DNA of 64,000 bases from Azospirillum formosense (GCF_040500525.1 NZ_CP159402.1:2293501-2357500); one strand, 5' to 3'; numbered from the stretch's first letter, positions 9,236 to 18,802 are shown. Program-made: numbers and translations. Notes: generated by a model not told the origin, from the letters alone.

Positions 9236-9261
9236 GGGTGTGGGGGCAAGCCGCCCCCCTT
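9207..9261. repeat. Palindromic repeat element, copy 1
   Basis: An 11-bp stem (CCCTCCCCCGC) with a 3-base loop at 9207-9231 is followed by a second G-rich/C-rich hairpin (GGGGGC...GCCCCC) to about 9261. It lies between convergent genes and includes the stop codon of the GT2 gene. Related copies lie near 21415-21510 and 48310-48345. It may also act as a bidirectional terminator. Confidence 0.6.
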
Positions 9262-9272
9262 GAAGCCCTTCC

Positions 9273-10775
9273 CTACGCCGACGTCCGCGCCAGATGGTGC
9301 CCAATCGCCGTGCGCAGCTTGTTCAGGCGGCGCGGCAGCTTGCGGAGCTGGCGCAGCACGGCGGGCTGCGGCGGGTTGATCGGCTCGCTCAACAGGTCCG
9401 GGGCCATGCGGCGGATCAGCTCCGCCTGATGCTGGCTGGAGCGGCGGACGTCCACCGGCATGGCCAGGGCGATCGCCAGGAAGTCCGCGCAGTTGCCGAC
9501 CTGGAAGAGCTGCCGCCCGGTCAGGTCCACCCCCTGGTCGATGGCCGACAGCCAACCGGCCACCCGCTGCTCCAGATAGAAGCGGTCGCGCAGGTCCATC
9601 GTGCCGCCCGGCAGCACGTCCGGCGTCCGCGCCACCCAGGCCAGCCACTCGCGCAGCGCCTCGCAATGGGACGGCGGGTTGTAGAGCTTGCCGCGGAAGG
9701 CGTCGAAGATCCGGGCCGCGGTGTCCTCGCCGTCGGCGGCGAGGCCCGGCGGGATCTGCCCCCAGTAGAAGCAGCGCGCCACCTCGAAGACGCCGCCGTG
9801 CAGGACCACGGCGCCCTCCGGCACGCCGTCCCAGGCACCGTTGGCGTAGAACTCGCCGTCCATCGCCGCGGTGTGCCCGCCCGTGTGGGCGGCGTAGTCC
9901 CGCGCCCGCTGGGCGTCCAGCGGCGGGCAGGGGATCAGGTGATGCTCCACCCCGGCCAGCCGGGCCAGCTTCGGCGGCAGCTTGCGGTCGCCCGGCGTCA
10001 GGTCGCGGTGGTCGAAGGTGAAGGTGGCGAAGGGCACCCCGGCCTTCTGCGCCGCGGCCAGCAGCAGCCGCGTGTCGTAGCCGGCGGTGAGCTGGAGCAG
10101 CAGCGGGCGGTTGCCGCCCTCCGGCCCCGACAGGGTCCGGTGCAGGTTGCGGATGGCGGTGACCAGGATCGATTCCATCCGCTCGTAGGCCAGCGCATCG
10201 GAAAAGCCCGGCGGAACCGCCGGGAAGGGCCGGCGGAAGGTCAGGAAGCCCGGATCGTCCATCGGGCGGGCGGGGTCGAGCACCTGGGTCGGCAGCAGCC
10301 GGCGCACCCCCGCCAGACCGGAACCGGGCAGCGGGTACCAGTCGAGCCCGGCCTCGTGGGCCAGCGGGCGGCGGAAGCTGGCCTCGTCGCCCAGCAGTTC
10401 GGCCATCACCCCGGCGCTGGAGGTGAGGGTCAGGGCGCCGTCCACCATCCCGTAGAAGCAGCCGAGCGTCCCGCCGGTGTCGAGATGGACCGCGCGGTTG
10501 TTGAGCAGCAGCCAGCGTCCCGTCCAGGAGCGGCACAGCTCCGCGATGTCCCCGGCGCGGGACGCGGCCAGCGCCTCCACCGGGTCGGGGCGCGCCGGGT
10601 CGGTCTGCACGGGAAGCCCCAGCAGGTGCCAGACCGTCTTGTCGGCGCCCAGCACGCGCCGGACCGGCAGGTCGGGACAATGGGACAGGACCAGCCCGCC
10701 GATGTCACGGCTCACCCAATCCGGACGGAGCGCGTGGGTGTTTCTGGACACGATGAATTGCCGCCGGTGCAGCAT
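9273..10775 (-). CDS. Asparagine-synthase-like amidotransferase (synthetase domain only)
   Basis: This is a 500-residue protein with the ATP-pyrophosphatase PP-loop of asparagine synthases, in the variant form [15 protein letters not shown] instead of SGGxDS. Position 2 is not Cys and no glutaminase (Ntn) domain is seen, so it cannot hydrolyse glutamine in the way AsnB does. Such asparagine-synthase-related proteins are common in polysaccharide clusters and are thought to ligate amide or amine groups onto sugars or lipids. ATG 10775 is chosen for GGGGGAA seven bases upstream. It is transcribed away from rpmH, with a 230-base promoter gap between them. Confidence 0.7.
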   Translation of the reverse strand: MLHRRQFIVSRNTHALRPDWVSRDIGGLVLSHCPDLPVRRVLGADKTVWHLLGLPVQTDPARPDPVEALAASRAGDIAELCRSWTGRWLLLNNRAVHLDTGGTLGCFYGMVDGALTLTSSAGVMAELLGDEASFRRPLAHEAGLDWYPLPGSGLAGVRRLLPTQVLDPARPMDDPGFLTFRRPFPAVPPGFSDALAYERMESILVTAIRNLHRTLSGPEGGNRPLLLQLTAGYDTRLLLAAAQKAGVPFATFTFDHRDLTPGDRKLPPKLARLAGVEHHLIPCPPLDAQRARDYAAHTGGHTAAMDGEFYANGAWDGVPEGAVVLHGGVFEVARCFYWGQIPPGLAADGEDTAARIFDAFRGKLYNPPSHCEALREWLAWVARTPDVLPGGTMDLRDRFYLEQRVAGWLSAIDQGVDLTGRQLFQVGNCADFLAIALAMPVDVRRSSQHQAELIRRMAPDLLSEPINPPQPAVLRQLRKLPRRLNKLRTAIGHHLARTSA

Positions 10776-10934
10776 GCCGACTTCCCCCGGACCTTTCGCG
10801 AATGTCAGGGGGTAAACACGCCGCACGGCGGGGGAGGCAGGGCCCTACCCCTTTTCACCCTCCTTTGCGCCACCCTTCTTGTCTTTGCCCATCCGAACGG
10901 AGAATATTTCCCACGCTTGGGTGGCAGCGCGTGA

Positions 10935-10963
10935 TTGACTCCGGGGGTCGGTACCTCTATACA
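10935..10963 (+). promoter_or_regulatory. Sigma70 promoter of rpmH-rnpA-yidD-yidC
   Basis: A -35 TTGACT at 10935-10940 and a -10 TATACA at 10958-10963 are separated by exactly 17 bases. This is the best promoter match in the window, as expected for a ribosomal protein gene. It lies about 43 bases before the rpmH start. Confidence 0.8.
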
Positions 10964-11005
10964 GCGGGGCTCATTTTTTGCCCTGAGATCGAGGAGTATG
11001 GTGCC

Positions 11006-11140
11006 GTGAAACGCACGTTCCAGCCCAGCAAAATCGTGCGCAAGCGCCGGCATGGCTTCCGCGCCCGCATGGCGACCGTCGGTGGCCGCAAGGTGATTGC
11101 CCGCCGTCGCGCCAAGGGCCGCAGTGTCCTGAGCGCCTGA
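11006..11140 (+). CDS. rpmH: 50S ribosomal protein L34
   Basis: The 44-residue L34 is complete: [20 protein letters not shown] followed by an Arg/Lys-rich tail. It is the small basic 23S rRNA-binding protein of the large subunit. It begins at GTG 11006, nine bases after GAGGAG, and has the usual family length. It is followed five bases later by rnpA, the standard bacterial order, and is driven by the strong promoter at 10935-10963. Confidence 0.97.
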   Translation: MKRTFQPSKIVRKRRHGFRARMATVGGRKVIARRRAKGRSVLSA

Positions 11141-11145
11141 TACGC

Positions 11146-11613
11146 ATGGCGGCGCCGGACCCCAGGGTCGGGCGCCTGAAGCGGCGGCCGGAGTTTCTGG
11201 CCGTGGCCGGTACACGGCGCAAGCATGTGGCTCCCGGCCTTATCCTGCAGGTGCGCCGACACGACGAACGGCAGCGGCCCGCCCCTGGCGAGCCGCCGAT
11301 TCGTCTTGGCCTGACGGCGAGCCGCAAAGTGGGGAACGCGGTCGTGCGCAATCGCGCACGCCGCCGCCTTCGCGAAGCGGCCCGCCAAATTCTGACCGCC
11401 CACGCGGCCCCCGGTCACGATTTCGTGCTGGTGGCCCGCGCCGCGACGGCCGAACGGCCGTGGACGGAGCTTGTGGGCGATCTGATCGCGGCGCTGAAAC
11501 GCCTCGGCCTGTGGCGCGACGCGTCCAGGAACGAGGTGAATGGCGGGCCAAACGCCGTCGCTTCCAACGGCGGGACCGGCAACGGTTCCGGCGGCGGGGA
11601 GGTCGGCGCGTGA
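11146..11613 (+). CDS. rnpA: Ribonuclease P protein component
   Basis: This 155-residue protein is the protein subunit of RNase P, which helps the catalytic RNA trim tRNA 5' leaders. The RNR signature [18 protein letters not shown] is at residues 63-80. After the conserved fold (to about residue 128) there is a low-complexity Gly/Asn/Ser tail of about 25 residues that is not needed in the family. The last codons overlap the GTG of yidD, so the tail is tied to translational coupling. The gene follows rpmH by five bases in the conserved operon. Confidence 0.95.
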   Translation: MAAPDPRVGRLKRRPEFLAVAGTRRKHVAPGLILQVRRHDERQRPAPGEPPIRLGLTASRKVGNAVVRNRARRRLREAARQILTAHAAPGHDFVLVARAATAERPWTELVGDLIAALKRLGLWRDASRNEVNGGPNAVASNGGTGNGSGGGEVGA

Positions 11614-11930
11614 GCCCGCTCGCCTATTTTCTGCGCGCGCTCGTGGTCGGTTATCAGTGGACCCTGTCGCCCTTCATCGGGTGGCACTGCCGATTTCAGC
11701 CGACCTGTTCAAACTACGCGCTGGATGCGCTATCTAAGCACGGAGCGATCCGGGGCAGTTGGCTGACCGTCCGGAGGCTTCTGCGCTGCCATCCCTGGGG
11801 CGGGTGGGGATATGATCCCGTGCCCGAACCGGGGCGGTCCACCCGCTGTTCGCACGGGCCGGACGAAGCGGCGCATCGATGCAGCAATTCGCATGCCGGC
11901 CTGAAAACCGGCGTTCGGCCCCCTTCTTAA
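11610..11930 (+). CDS. yidD: Membrane protein insertion efficiency factor YidD
   Basis: This 106-residue protein has the YidD core: [19 protein letters not shown], then the Cys motif [11 protein letters not shown], and [16 protein letters not shown]. YidD helps YidC insert membrane proteins and lies at the inner membrane through an amphipathic helix. The GTG start at 11610 overlaps the rnpA stop. The C-terminus is about 30 residues longer than needed for the domain. yidC follows 27 bases later. Confidence 0.93.
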   Translation: MSPLAYFLRALVVGYQWTLSPFIGWHCRFQPTCSNYALDALSKHGAIRGSWLTVRRLLRCHPWGGWGYDPVPEPGRSTRCSHGPDEAAHRCSNSHAGLKTGVRPPS

Positions 11931-11957
11931 CAGAAGGCCCACGGCAACCGGGATGCC

Positions 11958-13697
11958 ATGACCGATCAACGCAACCTCATCCTCGCGATCGCTCTGTCGA
12001 TCGCCATCCTCCTGGGATTCCAGTATTTCTACGATGGACCCCGGGTGAAGCAGCAGCAGGCTGCGCAGCAGGCCGCCCAGACGGAGCAGTCGGTCGCCCC
12101 CGGCGCCGCGCCCGCTCCGGGCGCCGCTCCCGGTTCGGTCCCCGGTACCGCGGCTCCCGCCACGGTCCGCGATCGCGCCGGTCTGCTCGCCGAGCAGATG
12201 GCCGCCGGAACGCGCGTCAAGATCAACACGCCGTCGCTGCACGGATCGGTCAATCTGGTTGGGGGCCGCATCGACGACCTGACGCTGGCCGACTACCGCG
12301 TCACCCCCGATCCCAAGAGCCCGGAAATCGTCCTGCTGGCCCCCGCCGGCACGCCCGAGGCCTATTACGCCGAGTTCGGCTGGGTTCCGGAGGACAAGTC
12401 GCAGCCGGTTCCCGGCGCCGACACCCGCTGGACCGCCAACGGCACCGCGCTGACGCCGGACCAGCCGCTGGTCCTGACCTGGGACAACGGCAAGGGTCTG
12501 GTGTTCGAGCGGACCATCGCGATCGATCCGAACTTCATGTTCACGATCACCCAGAGGGTGCGCAACACGGGCTCCGCCCCGGTCAGCCTGCTGCCCTACA
12601 GCCTGGTCAGCCGCGCCGGCACGCCGCACACCGACGGCTACTACATCCTGCATGAAGGCCCGCTCGGCGTCTTCGACGGCAAGCTGAACGAGCACAAGTA
12701 CGACGACCTGCGCAAGGCCGGCACCATCTCCGCCCAGTCCACCGGCGGCTGGATCGGCATCACCGACAAGTACTGGCTGGTCTCCCTGGTCCCCGACCAG
12801 AAGGCCCCGATGACCGCCCGCTTCGTCCACTCCGCCCCCGGCGGCACCGACCGCTACCAGGTCGACACGCTGGGCAAGGCCGTGGAGGTCGCCCCCGGCG
12901 CCACCATCGAGCTGACGGACCGTCTGTTCGCCGGCGCCAAGCAGGTTCGCCTGCTGGACGACTATTCGGACAAGCTGGGCATCGCCAACTTCGACTTGGC
13001 GATCGACTTCGGCTGGTTCTACTTCCTGACCAAGCCGTTCTTCTACGGGCTGGATCTGCTGGGCCGCCTATTCGGCAACTTCGGCATCGCCATCCTGGTC
13101 TTCACCGTGATCGTCAAGGCGGCCTTCTTCCCGCTGGCCAACAAGTCCTATCACGCGATGGCCAAGATGAAGAAGCTGCAGCCCAAGATGATGGAGCTGC
13201 GCGACCGCTTCGGCGACGACAAGGTCCGCCTGAACCAGGAGATGATGGCGCTCTACAAGCGCGAGAAGGTCTCGCCGGTGTCGGGCTGCCTGCCGATCCT
13301 GATCCAGATCCCGGTCTTCTTCGCGCTGTACAAGGTGCTGTTCGTGACCATCGAAATGCGGCACGCGCCGTTCTTCGGCTGGATCCACGACCTGTCCGCG
13401 CCCGATCCGACCACCATCTTCAACCTGTTCGGTCTGATCCCGTGGCAGCCGCCGCACATCCTGATGCTGGGCCTGTGGCCGATCATCATGGGCATCACCA
13501 TGTACTTCCAGCAGAAGCTGAACCCGGCACCGCCCGATCCGGTGCAGCAGAAGGTGTTCCAGTTCCTGCCGATCATCTTCACCTTCATGCTCGCCAGCTT
13601 CCCGGCTGGTCTGGTGATCTACTGGGCCTGGAACAACACCCTGTCCATCGCCCAGCAGTGGATCATCATGCGGCAGGACGGTGTGAAGGTGACCTGA
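11958..13697 (+). CDS. yidC: Membrane protein insertase YidC
   Basis: This is a 579-residue YidC of the long Gram-negative type. It has an N-terminal membrane anchor (about 7-23), an Ala/Pro-rich linker, a large periplasmic beta-sandwich domain (about 70-340) and the conserved five-helix insertase core in the C-terminal 220 residues. The cytoplasmic hairpin KMKKLQPKMMELRDRFGDD and the block VSPVSGCLPILIQIPVFFALY are diagnostic. It inserts and folds inner-membrane proteins with or without SecYEG. It ends the rpmH operon and a hairpin terminator follows. Confidence 0.97.
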   Translation: MTDQRNLILAIALSIAILLGFQYFYDGPRVKQQQAAQQAAQTEQSVAPGAAPAPGAAPGSVPGTAAPATVRDRAGLLAEQMAAGTRVKINTPSLHGSVNLVGGRIDDLTLADYRVTPDPKSPEIVLLAPAGTPEAYYAEFGWVPEDKSQPVPGADTRWTANGTALTPDQPLVLTWDNGKGLVFERTIAIDPNFMFTITQRVRNTGSAPVSLLPYSLVSRAGTPHTDGYYILHEGPLGVFDGKLNEHKYDDLRKAGTISAQSTGGWIGITDKYWLVSLVPDQKAPMTARFVHSAPGGTDRYQVDTLGKAVEVAPGATIELTDRLFAGAKQVRLLDDYSDKLGIANFDLAIDFGWFYFLTKPFFYGLDLLGRLFGNFGIAILVFTVIVKAAFFPLANKSYHAMAKMKKLQPKMMELRDRFGDDKVRLNQEMMALYKREKVSPVSGCLPILIQIPVFFALYKVLFVTIEMRHAPFFGWIHDLSAPDPTTIFNLFGLIPWQPPHILMLGLWPIIMGITMYFQQKLNPAPPDPVQQKVFQFLPIIFTFMLASFPAGLVIYWAWNNTLSIAQQWIIMRQDGVKVT

Positions 13698-13743
13698 GGG
13701 TTCTCCTCGCCTGATACCCGGCTTCCCTGACACCAGGGCATCG

Positions 13744-13785
13744 ACCGCCGGCAAGCGCCTCCCTTGACGGGCGTTTGCCGGCGGT
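13744..13785 (+). terminator. Hairpin terminator after yidC
   Basis: A 16-bp stem with one mismatch (ACCGCCGGCAAGCGCC and GGCGTTTGCCGGCGGT) is followed by TATGTTTT. The T-run is weak, so termination may be partial and allow read-through into engB. Confidence 0.65.
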
Positions 13786-13841
13786 TATGTTTTGGGCCGG
13801 TCACGACCATCCGTACCCCGTGTCTTTCGAAAGCGCCGTCC

Positions 13842-14504
13842 ATGACCACGTCCAGCAACTCCCCGATCTCCGGTTTCGACGAGGAGGCCCTGGAAGCGGG
13901 GCGGCTTCTGTTCGCCAAGGAATGCGATTTCATCTGGGGCGCCCAGACGGCGGAGCAGTTGCCCGAGGCCGACCTGCCCGAGGTCGCCTTCGCCGGCCGC
14001 TCCAACGTCGGCAAGTCCAGCCTCGTCAACGCGCTGACCGGGCGCAAGACGCTGGCCCGCACTTCCAACACGCCGGGCCGCACCCAGCAGCTCAACTTCT
14101 TCAACCTCGGCAACCGGCTGAAGCTGGTGGACATGCCCGGCTACGGCTACGCCAAGGAGTCGAAGGAGAAGATCGAGATCTGGAACGACATGGTCCGCCG
14201 CTTCCTGCGCGGCCGGGTCACGCTGCGCCGGGCTCTCGTGCTGGTCGATTCGCGCCACGGGCTGAAGCCCAACGACGAGGAGATCATGACGATGCTCGAT
14301 CAGGCGGCGGTGCCCTACGTCGTCGTCCTGACCAAGTCGGACAAGGTGCGGTCGCAGGAGCTGGCCGAGGTGAGCAAGCGCACCGTGGCGGCCATCAAGA
14401 AGCACCCCGCCGCCTTCCCGGACATCCACGTCACCAGCTCCGAGAAGGGCCAGGGAATCGCCGAGCTGCGGGCCAGCCTCGCCCAGCTCGCCAGCCTGGG
14501 ATGA
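13842..14504 (+). CDS. engB: Ribosome biogenesis GTP-binding protein EngB (YsxC/YihA)
   Basis: This is a 220-residue TRAFAC GTPase. It has G1 GRSNVGKS (52-59), G3 DMPG at 97-100 and G4 TKSD. EngB acts in late maturation of the large ribosomal subunit. Upstream in-frame starts exist, but ATG 13842 gives the usual family length. It lies downstream of yidC, a common alphaproteobacterial neighbour, and its stop is followed four bases later by the antiporter gene. Confidence 0.95.
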   Translation: MTTSSNSPISGFDEEALEAGRLLFAKECDFIWGAQTAEQLPEADLPEVAFAGRSNVGKSSLVNALTGRKTLARTSNTPGRTQQLNFFNLGNRLKLVDMPGYGYAKESKEKIEIWNDMVRRFLRGRVTLRRALVLVDSRHGLKPNDEEIMTMLDQAAVPYVVVLTKSDKVRSQELAEVSKRTVAAIKKHPAAFPDIHVTSSEKGQGIAELRASLAQLASLG

Positions 14505-14508
14505 CCCG

Positions 14509-15777
14509 ATGCCCGTCGAGCTGACGCCGGCTCTGCTGTTCCTCCTCCAGGCGATCCTGCTGATCGCCGGTCCCTTCCTGTTGTGGCGGCTGTCCGGACT
14601 GAAGCATGTGGCCCCGATGGTGGTCATCCAGATCCTGTTCGGGATCGCGCTCGGCCCGTCGGTTCTCGGGCAGGCCGCCCCGGAACTCTGGCAGCCGCTG
14701 TTCGCCAGGGAGTCGCTGGCGCCCCTGTCCGGGCTGGCTCTGCTCGCCGTGGTCTTCTTCGCCTTCCTGACCGGGCTGCATCTCGACCTGGAGGAGTTCA
14801 AGGGGCGCGGGCGCGCCTTCGCCGGCGTCGGCCTGTCCAGCATGCTGGTGCCGACCCTGCTCGGCGGGGCGCTGGGCTGGTGGATCGTCGGCGCCTTTCC
14901 CGGGATGGCCGGGCCGAAGGCCGATCCGCTTCTGTTCGCCGCGGGGTTCGGCATCTGCGTCGGGGTGACCGCCCTGCCGGTGCTGGGCGCCATCCTGCGC
15001 GAGATGGGGCTGCTCGGGGAGCGGGTCGGCCGGCTGGCCCTGGGCTATGCGGCGGTCAACGACGCGCTGCTGTGGATTCTCATCACCGCCGTGCTGGCCC
15101 TGGCGGCGGGGGGAAGCGGCGGCTTCGCCGGGGTGGCGTGGATCGCCGTCCTGGGCTTCGCCTATCTGGCCGCGACGGCGCTGTTCGCCCGCCCCCTGCT
15201 GACCCGGCTGATGACCCGCGTCGCTCCGGACGGCACAGTCGGCGACACGGCGGTGGTCGTCGCCTGCGTCGCCCTGCTCGGCTCCGCCGCGGTGACGGAG
15301 CTGATCGGGCTGCACTACATCCTGGGAGCCTTCGTCGCCGGCACGGTGATGCCGCGGCGGCTGGCCGCGGCCATCCTGGACCGGCTGGAGCATTTCGCCA
15401 CGCTGATCCTGCTGCCCTTCTTCTTCACCCTGACCGGGCTGAAGGTGAGCCTCGACCTCGCCGCCGCGGCGCAATGGTGGGTCTTCGCGCTGGCGACGGC
15501 GGCGACCATCCTGGGCAAGGTCCTGGGCACCGCCCTGCCCGCCCGGCTGTCCGGCGAGAGCGCGGCCGATTCCTGGCGCCTCGGCACGCTGATGTCCTGC
15601 AAGGGGCTGATGGAGGTCATCGTCCTGACCATCCTGCTGGAGGCCGGGGTGCTGTCGGACGCCTGCTTCTCCGCCATGGTGCTGATGGCCGTGGTGGTCA
15701 CCGCGCTGACCCAACCGATGACCCTGCTGGCCGGGCGGTTGGCCGGCGGCCGGGCGGGCCACGCCGGCGCGTCCTGA
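14509..15777 (+). CDS. CPA2-family cation:proton antiporter
   Basis: This is a 422-residue membrane protein with about twelve hydrophobic segments of the Na+/H+ exchanger domain (KefB/GerN/NapA type). Seen motifs include FGIALGPSVLG in the first third, FLTGLHLDLEEF, the GVTALPVLGAILREM segment and AVNDALLW with the acidic pair position typical of CPA2. No C-terminal TrkA-N domain is present. It probably exchanges Na+ or K+ for H+ across the inner membrane. It starts four bases after engB and is likely co-transcribed with it. The ion is not determined. Confidence 0.8.
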   Translation: MPVELTPALLFLLQAILLIAGPFLLWRLSGLKHVAPMVVIQILFGIALGPSVLGQAAPELWQPLFARESLAPLSGLALLAVVFFAFLTGLHLDLEEFKGRGRAFAGVGLSSMLVPTLLGGALGWWIVGAFPGMAGPKADPLLFAAGFGICVGVTALPVLGAILREMGLLGERVGRLALGYAAVNDALLWILITAVLALAAGGSGGFAGVAWIAVLGFAYLAATALFARPLLTRLMTRVAPDGTVGDTAVVVACVALLGSAAVTELIGLHYILGAFVAGTVMPRRLAAAILDRLEHFATLILLPFFFTLTGLKVSLDLAAAAQWWVFALATAATILGKVLGTALPARLSGESAADSWRLGTLMSCKGLMEVIVLTILLEAGVLSDACFSAMVLMAVVVTALTQPMTLLAGRLAGGRAGHAGAS

Positions 15778-15794
15778 CCGGCCGGCCTGTTTCC

Positions 15795-16040
15795 TCAGCC
15801 GGGCTTGCGCACGTTCCCCGTCACCACCGGGTCGGCGCCCGGCCCCTCGGAGTCCGCGCTGTCCGACTTGGCCTTTCCGCCCCCGCGGGCCTGCTCCTTC
15901 AGCGCCTTGTTGGCCTCCGTCACCTCCTGCGCGTCGGGCGCGCCGTAAATCTCCTCGGCCCGCCGGGCGGTTTCCTCCATCTCGGCCTTGTGGGCCTCGG
16001 TGAAGGGATTGCGCGGCGTCGGCATAATGCGGTCGTTCAT
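15795..16040 (-). CDS. Small hydrophilic protein of unknown function
   Basis: This 81-residue, highly charged protein has no membrane segment and was not recognised. ATG 16040 is chosen for the AAGGA seven bases before it; an upstream GTG at 16067 would add nine residues. The middle is predicted helical and rich in Glu/Ala (EAHKAEMEETARRAEEIY), and the end is Gly/Ser/Asp-rich and probably disordered. It is convergent with the antiporter gene and stands alone. No function is proposed. Confidence 0.5.
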   Translation of the reverse strand: MNDRIMPTPRNPFTEAHKAEMEETARRAEEIYGAPDAQEVTEANKALKEQARGGGKAKSDSADSEGPGADPVVTGNVRKPG

Positions 16041-16180
16041 GACGGGGTCCTTGACCGGTTTGTCCACCCCCAGGCGAACCGCCGGGCGCGGCGAGGGTTC
16101 CCGGAGGCGGCGCCCGCCTGAAAAAGCCCCCTAGGCACCCCCCGCGCTTTCCGTTAAAGAGTCGGCGGAATCTCACCCGA

Positions 16181-17110
16181 TTGGCCCACCCCGACGAACG
16201 GCTCCATCCCGTGCAGAACACGACCCGCGACGAGTGGCTCGCCAAGGCCCGCACCCTGTCCGAAGCCCTGCCCTACATGCGCCGCTACGCCGGGCGCACC
16301 TTCGTCATCAAGTACGGCGGCCACGCCATGGGTGACGACAGCCTGGCGGAGAAGTTCGCCCGCGACATCGTCCTGCTGAAGCAGGTCGGCATCAACCCCG
16401 TGGTCGTGCACGGCGGCGGCCCGCAGATCGGGCAGATGCTGCAGCGTCTGGCCATCAAGTCCAGCTTCATCGACGGCCTGCGCGTCACCGACAAGGAGAC
16501 GGTCGAGGTGGTCGAGATGGTGCTGGCCGGCTCCATCAACAAGCAGATCGTCGCCGCCATCAACAACGCGGGCGGCCGCGCCGTCGGCCTGTCGGGCAAG
16601 GACGGCAGCCTGATCACCGCGCGCAAGCTGCGCCGCACCCAGCGCGACCCGGACAGCAACATCGAGAAGGTGCTGGACCTCGGCTTCGTCGGCGAGCCCT
16701 ATCAGGTGAACCCGCAGATCATCACGTCGCTGGCCCAGTCGGACATCATCCCGGTCATCGCCCCGATCGGCTTCGACCGCAACGGCGACACCTACAACAT
16801 CAACGCCGACACGGCGGCGGGCGCCGTCGCCTCGGCGCTGGGCGCCACCCGATTCTTCCTGCTGACCGACGTGGCCGGCGTTCTGGACAAGAACAAGGAG
16901 CTGGTGCCGCGGATGTCGCTGGACCAGGCGCGCGCCGCCATCGCCGACGGCACCGCCACCGGCGGCATGATCCCGAAGATCGAGACCTGCATCGACGCCG
17001 TCGAACAGGGTGTGGACGCCGCCGTCATCCTGGACGGCCGGGTGCCGCACGCCCTGCTGCTGGAGATCTTCACCGAGGGCGGGGCCGGCACGCTGATCGG
17101 CCGCGAGTAA
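16181..17110 (+). CDS. argB: Acetylglutamate kinase
   Basis: This is a 309-residue amino-acid kinase that phosphorylates N-acetyl-L-glutamate, step two of arginine synthesis. Family motifs are clear: [11 protein letters not shown] (ATP site), [13 protein letters not shown] (substrate loop), [10 protein letters not shown] and [10 protein letters not shown]. The start is uncertain: TTG 16181 gives the full length, while GTG 16211 would remove ten poorly conserved residues. It is followed by a small unknown gene and a CorA-type gene with gaps of 25 and 16 bases, suggesting an operon. Confidence 0.93.
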   Translation: MAHPDERLHPVQNTTRDEWLAKARTLSEALPYMRRYAGRTFVIKYGGHAMGDDSLAEKFARDIVLLKQVGINPVVVHGGGPQIGQMLQRLAIKSSFIDGLRVTDKETVEVVEMVLAGSINKQIVAAINNAGGRAVGLSGKDGSLITARKLRRTQRDPDSNIEKVLDLGFVGEPYQVNPQIITSLAQSDIIPVIAPIGFDRNGDTYNINADTAAGAVASALGATRFFLLTDVAGVLDKNKELVPRMSLDQARAAIADGTATGGMIPKIETCIDAVEQGVDAAVILDGRVPHALLLEIFTEGGAGTLIGRE

Positions 17111-17135
17111 CCGGGTTACGCGAAGGGGACCGGCC

Positions 17136-17441
17136 ATGTCCGACGTGCGCAAGGACCTGCTCCGCCAGATGAAGGCCATCCGCGAACGGATGGACCCGAA
17201 GCTGCTGGAGCGCGCCAAGCTGTCGGTCTTCGGCAAGGTCCCCTACGACCGCGACTCGGCGAAGGAAGCCGTCGGGCATTTCCTCGACTCCAAGGACGAC
17301 GGCGGGGCCTTCCGCCGCAAGCTGGAGGCCGCGCTGCGCCAGGACGGCGCGCCCGTCGACCTGCCGGAAGGGGACGCCGCGAGCGAGTCCGCCGGCCCCG
17401 CCGAGCCGCGCAAGCCGCGCCGTTTCGGCCGCCTCCTCTAA
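17136..17441 (+). CDS. Hypothetical protein between argB and the CorA gene
   Basis: This 101-residue hydrophilic protein starts at ATG 17136 with AAGGGG upstream. The first 70 residues are charged and probably helical (LLRQMKAIRERMDPKLLERA), and the end is Pro/Ala/Arg-rich. There is no signal peptide, membrane segment or known motif. Tight spacing to argB (25 bases) and to the CorA gene (16 bases) suggests co-expression. It was not recognised and the function is unknown. Confidence 0.6.
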   Translation: MSDVRKDLLRQMKAIRERMDPKLLERAKLSVFGKVPYDRDSAKEAVGHFLDSKDDGGAFRRKLEAALRQDGAPVDLPEGDAASESAGPAEPRKPRRFGRLL

Positions 17442-17457
17442 AGCCCAAGGGGCCGCC

Positions 17458-18441
17458 ATGCTCCACGTCTTCGCCTGCGACGGTGACCGGCTGCGCTGGG
17501 CCCGCGAGGCCGAGGGCGTCGCCACCCCGCTGCCCGCCGACTCCGTCTGGCTCGACCTGCAGAATCCGACCCCGGAGGAACTGGCCCGCGCCGAGGCGCT
17601 GATGGGCGTCAAGCTGCCGACTCGGGAGCAGATGGCGGAGATCGAGGAATCGAGCCGTCTGCGCATCACCCCGGGCGCCGTGCACATGACCGCGCTCGTC
17701 CTGGTCTGGGCCGACACCGACCAGCCGCGCATCGTCCCGGTGAGCTTCGTCCTGGCCGGCGGGCGGCTCGCCACCATCCACGCCGTCGACCCCCAGCCCT
17801 TCCTGGCCTTCCGCCGCCGCGTCACGCGCAGCGGCGGCGCGGAACGGACGGCGGAGGCGGTGCTGGCCGCCCTGCTGGACGGGGTGGTGGAGCGCACCGC
17901 CGCCGTCCTGCGCCGCGTCGGGCTGGAACTGGACACCATGGGCAGCCGCGCCTTCCGCGGGCGCGCCCTGCCGGTCAAGGGCGAGCGGCGGGACGACACC
18001 CGCACGCTGAAGCGCATCGGCCACACCGGGCACCTGATCGGCAAGGCCCATGTCAGCCTGTCCACGCTCAACCGCCTGCTGACCTTCCTGGCCCGCGGCG
18101 AGGGCTGGACCCCGGCCAAGCGGACCCGGCGCTGGGCGCGCGCCGCCCTGCAGGACGTGACGGGGCTCGGCGAATACGCCCAGTTCCTGTCCGGCAAGGT
18201 CAGCCTGCTGCTGGACACCACGCTGGGCCGCATCAACGTGGAGCAGAACGAGATCGTGAAGATCGTCTCGATCCTGACGGTCGCCCTGTTCCCGCCGACC
18301 CTGGTCGCCAGCGTCTACGGCATGAACTTCGTGAACATGCCGGAGAAGGGCTGGACGCTCGGCTATCCGCTGGCGGTGATGCTGATGATCCTGTCGGCGG
18401 CGCTGCCGATGGTCTACTTCAAGCGGCGGCGCTGGCTGTAG
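17458..18441 (+). CDS. CorA-family divalent cation transporter (ZntB-like)
   Basis: This 327-residue protein has a long cytoplasmic N-terminal domain and two C-terminal membrane helices. The signature YGMNF is at residues 287-291, at the end of the first helix. Pentameric CorA/ZntB proteins pass Mg2+, Zn2+ or related ions; the sequence does not decide which. The second helix ends in the basic FKRRRW tail, as usual for the family. It is the last gene of the argB unit. Confidence 0.88.
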   Translation: MLHVFACDGDRLRWAREAEGVATPLPADSVWLDLQNPTPEELARAEALMGVKLPTREQMAEIEESSRLRITPGAVHMTALVLVWADTDQPRIVPVSFVLAGGRLATIHAVDPQPFLAFRRRVTRSGGAERTAEAVLAALLDGVVERTAAVLRRVGLELDTMGSRAFRGRALPVKGERRDDTRTLKRIGHTGHLIGKAHVSLSTLNRLLTFLARGEGWTPAKRTRRWARAALQDVTGLGEYAQFLSGKVSLLLDTTLGRINVEQNEIVKIVSILTVALFPPTLVASVYGMNFVNMPEKGWTLGYPLAVMLMILSAALPMVYFKRRRWL

Positions 18442-18454
18442 CGACCCTTCGGGG

Positions 18455-18715
18455 TCAGCCGAACCGGGACGGCGCCGCTTCCGTCACCCGCGCCGCCCCC
18501 AGCTTCTCCCGCGTTTCGGAGAACTGCCTGCGGACCTCGACCCACTCCTTGAGGATTTTCCCCAGCGCGAAGACGAGCAGGCCGTGCGCGGTGGTGATCT
18601 CCACGCCGATCAGGTCCTCCAGCATGGTGTCGAACAGCTCCAGCAGCGCGGTCAGCAGAAGGATCGCGGACAGGGCGATCTGAAGAAGCGAGGGGCAGCG
18701 GACGAAGAGCGTCAT
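18455..18715 (-). CDS. Small membrane protein, unknown function
   Basis: This 86-residue protein is read from ATG 18715, with GGTGA upstream; a TTG at 18730 is an alternative. It has one clear hydrophobic segment (IALSAILLLTALLELF), a possible second (HGLLVFALGKIL), and a charged tail. It resembles small GNVR/phosphate-starvation-type membrane proteins in layout only. It stands alone, convergent with the CorA gene. Not recognised. Confidence 0.5.
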   Translation of the reverse strand: MTLFVRCPSLLQIALSAILLLTALLELFDTMLEDLIGVEITTAHGLLVFALGKILKEWVEVRRQFSETREKLGAARVTEAAPSRFG

Positions 18716-18802
18716 CGGTTTCACCGGCAATCGGGCGGCATGCGGCGAAATCTATGACACAAGCCGGGGGCGCTGGGGAGCGGGTTGTGGGCGTCCCGCG
18801 CC

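Noticed and set aside
10935..13697. Replication origin near rpmH-rnpA-yidC
   Set aside because: No dnaA, gidA or cluster of DnaA boxes is seen, and in alphaproteobacteria this operon is often away from the origin.
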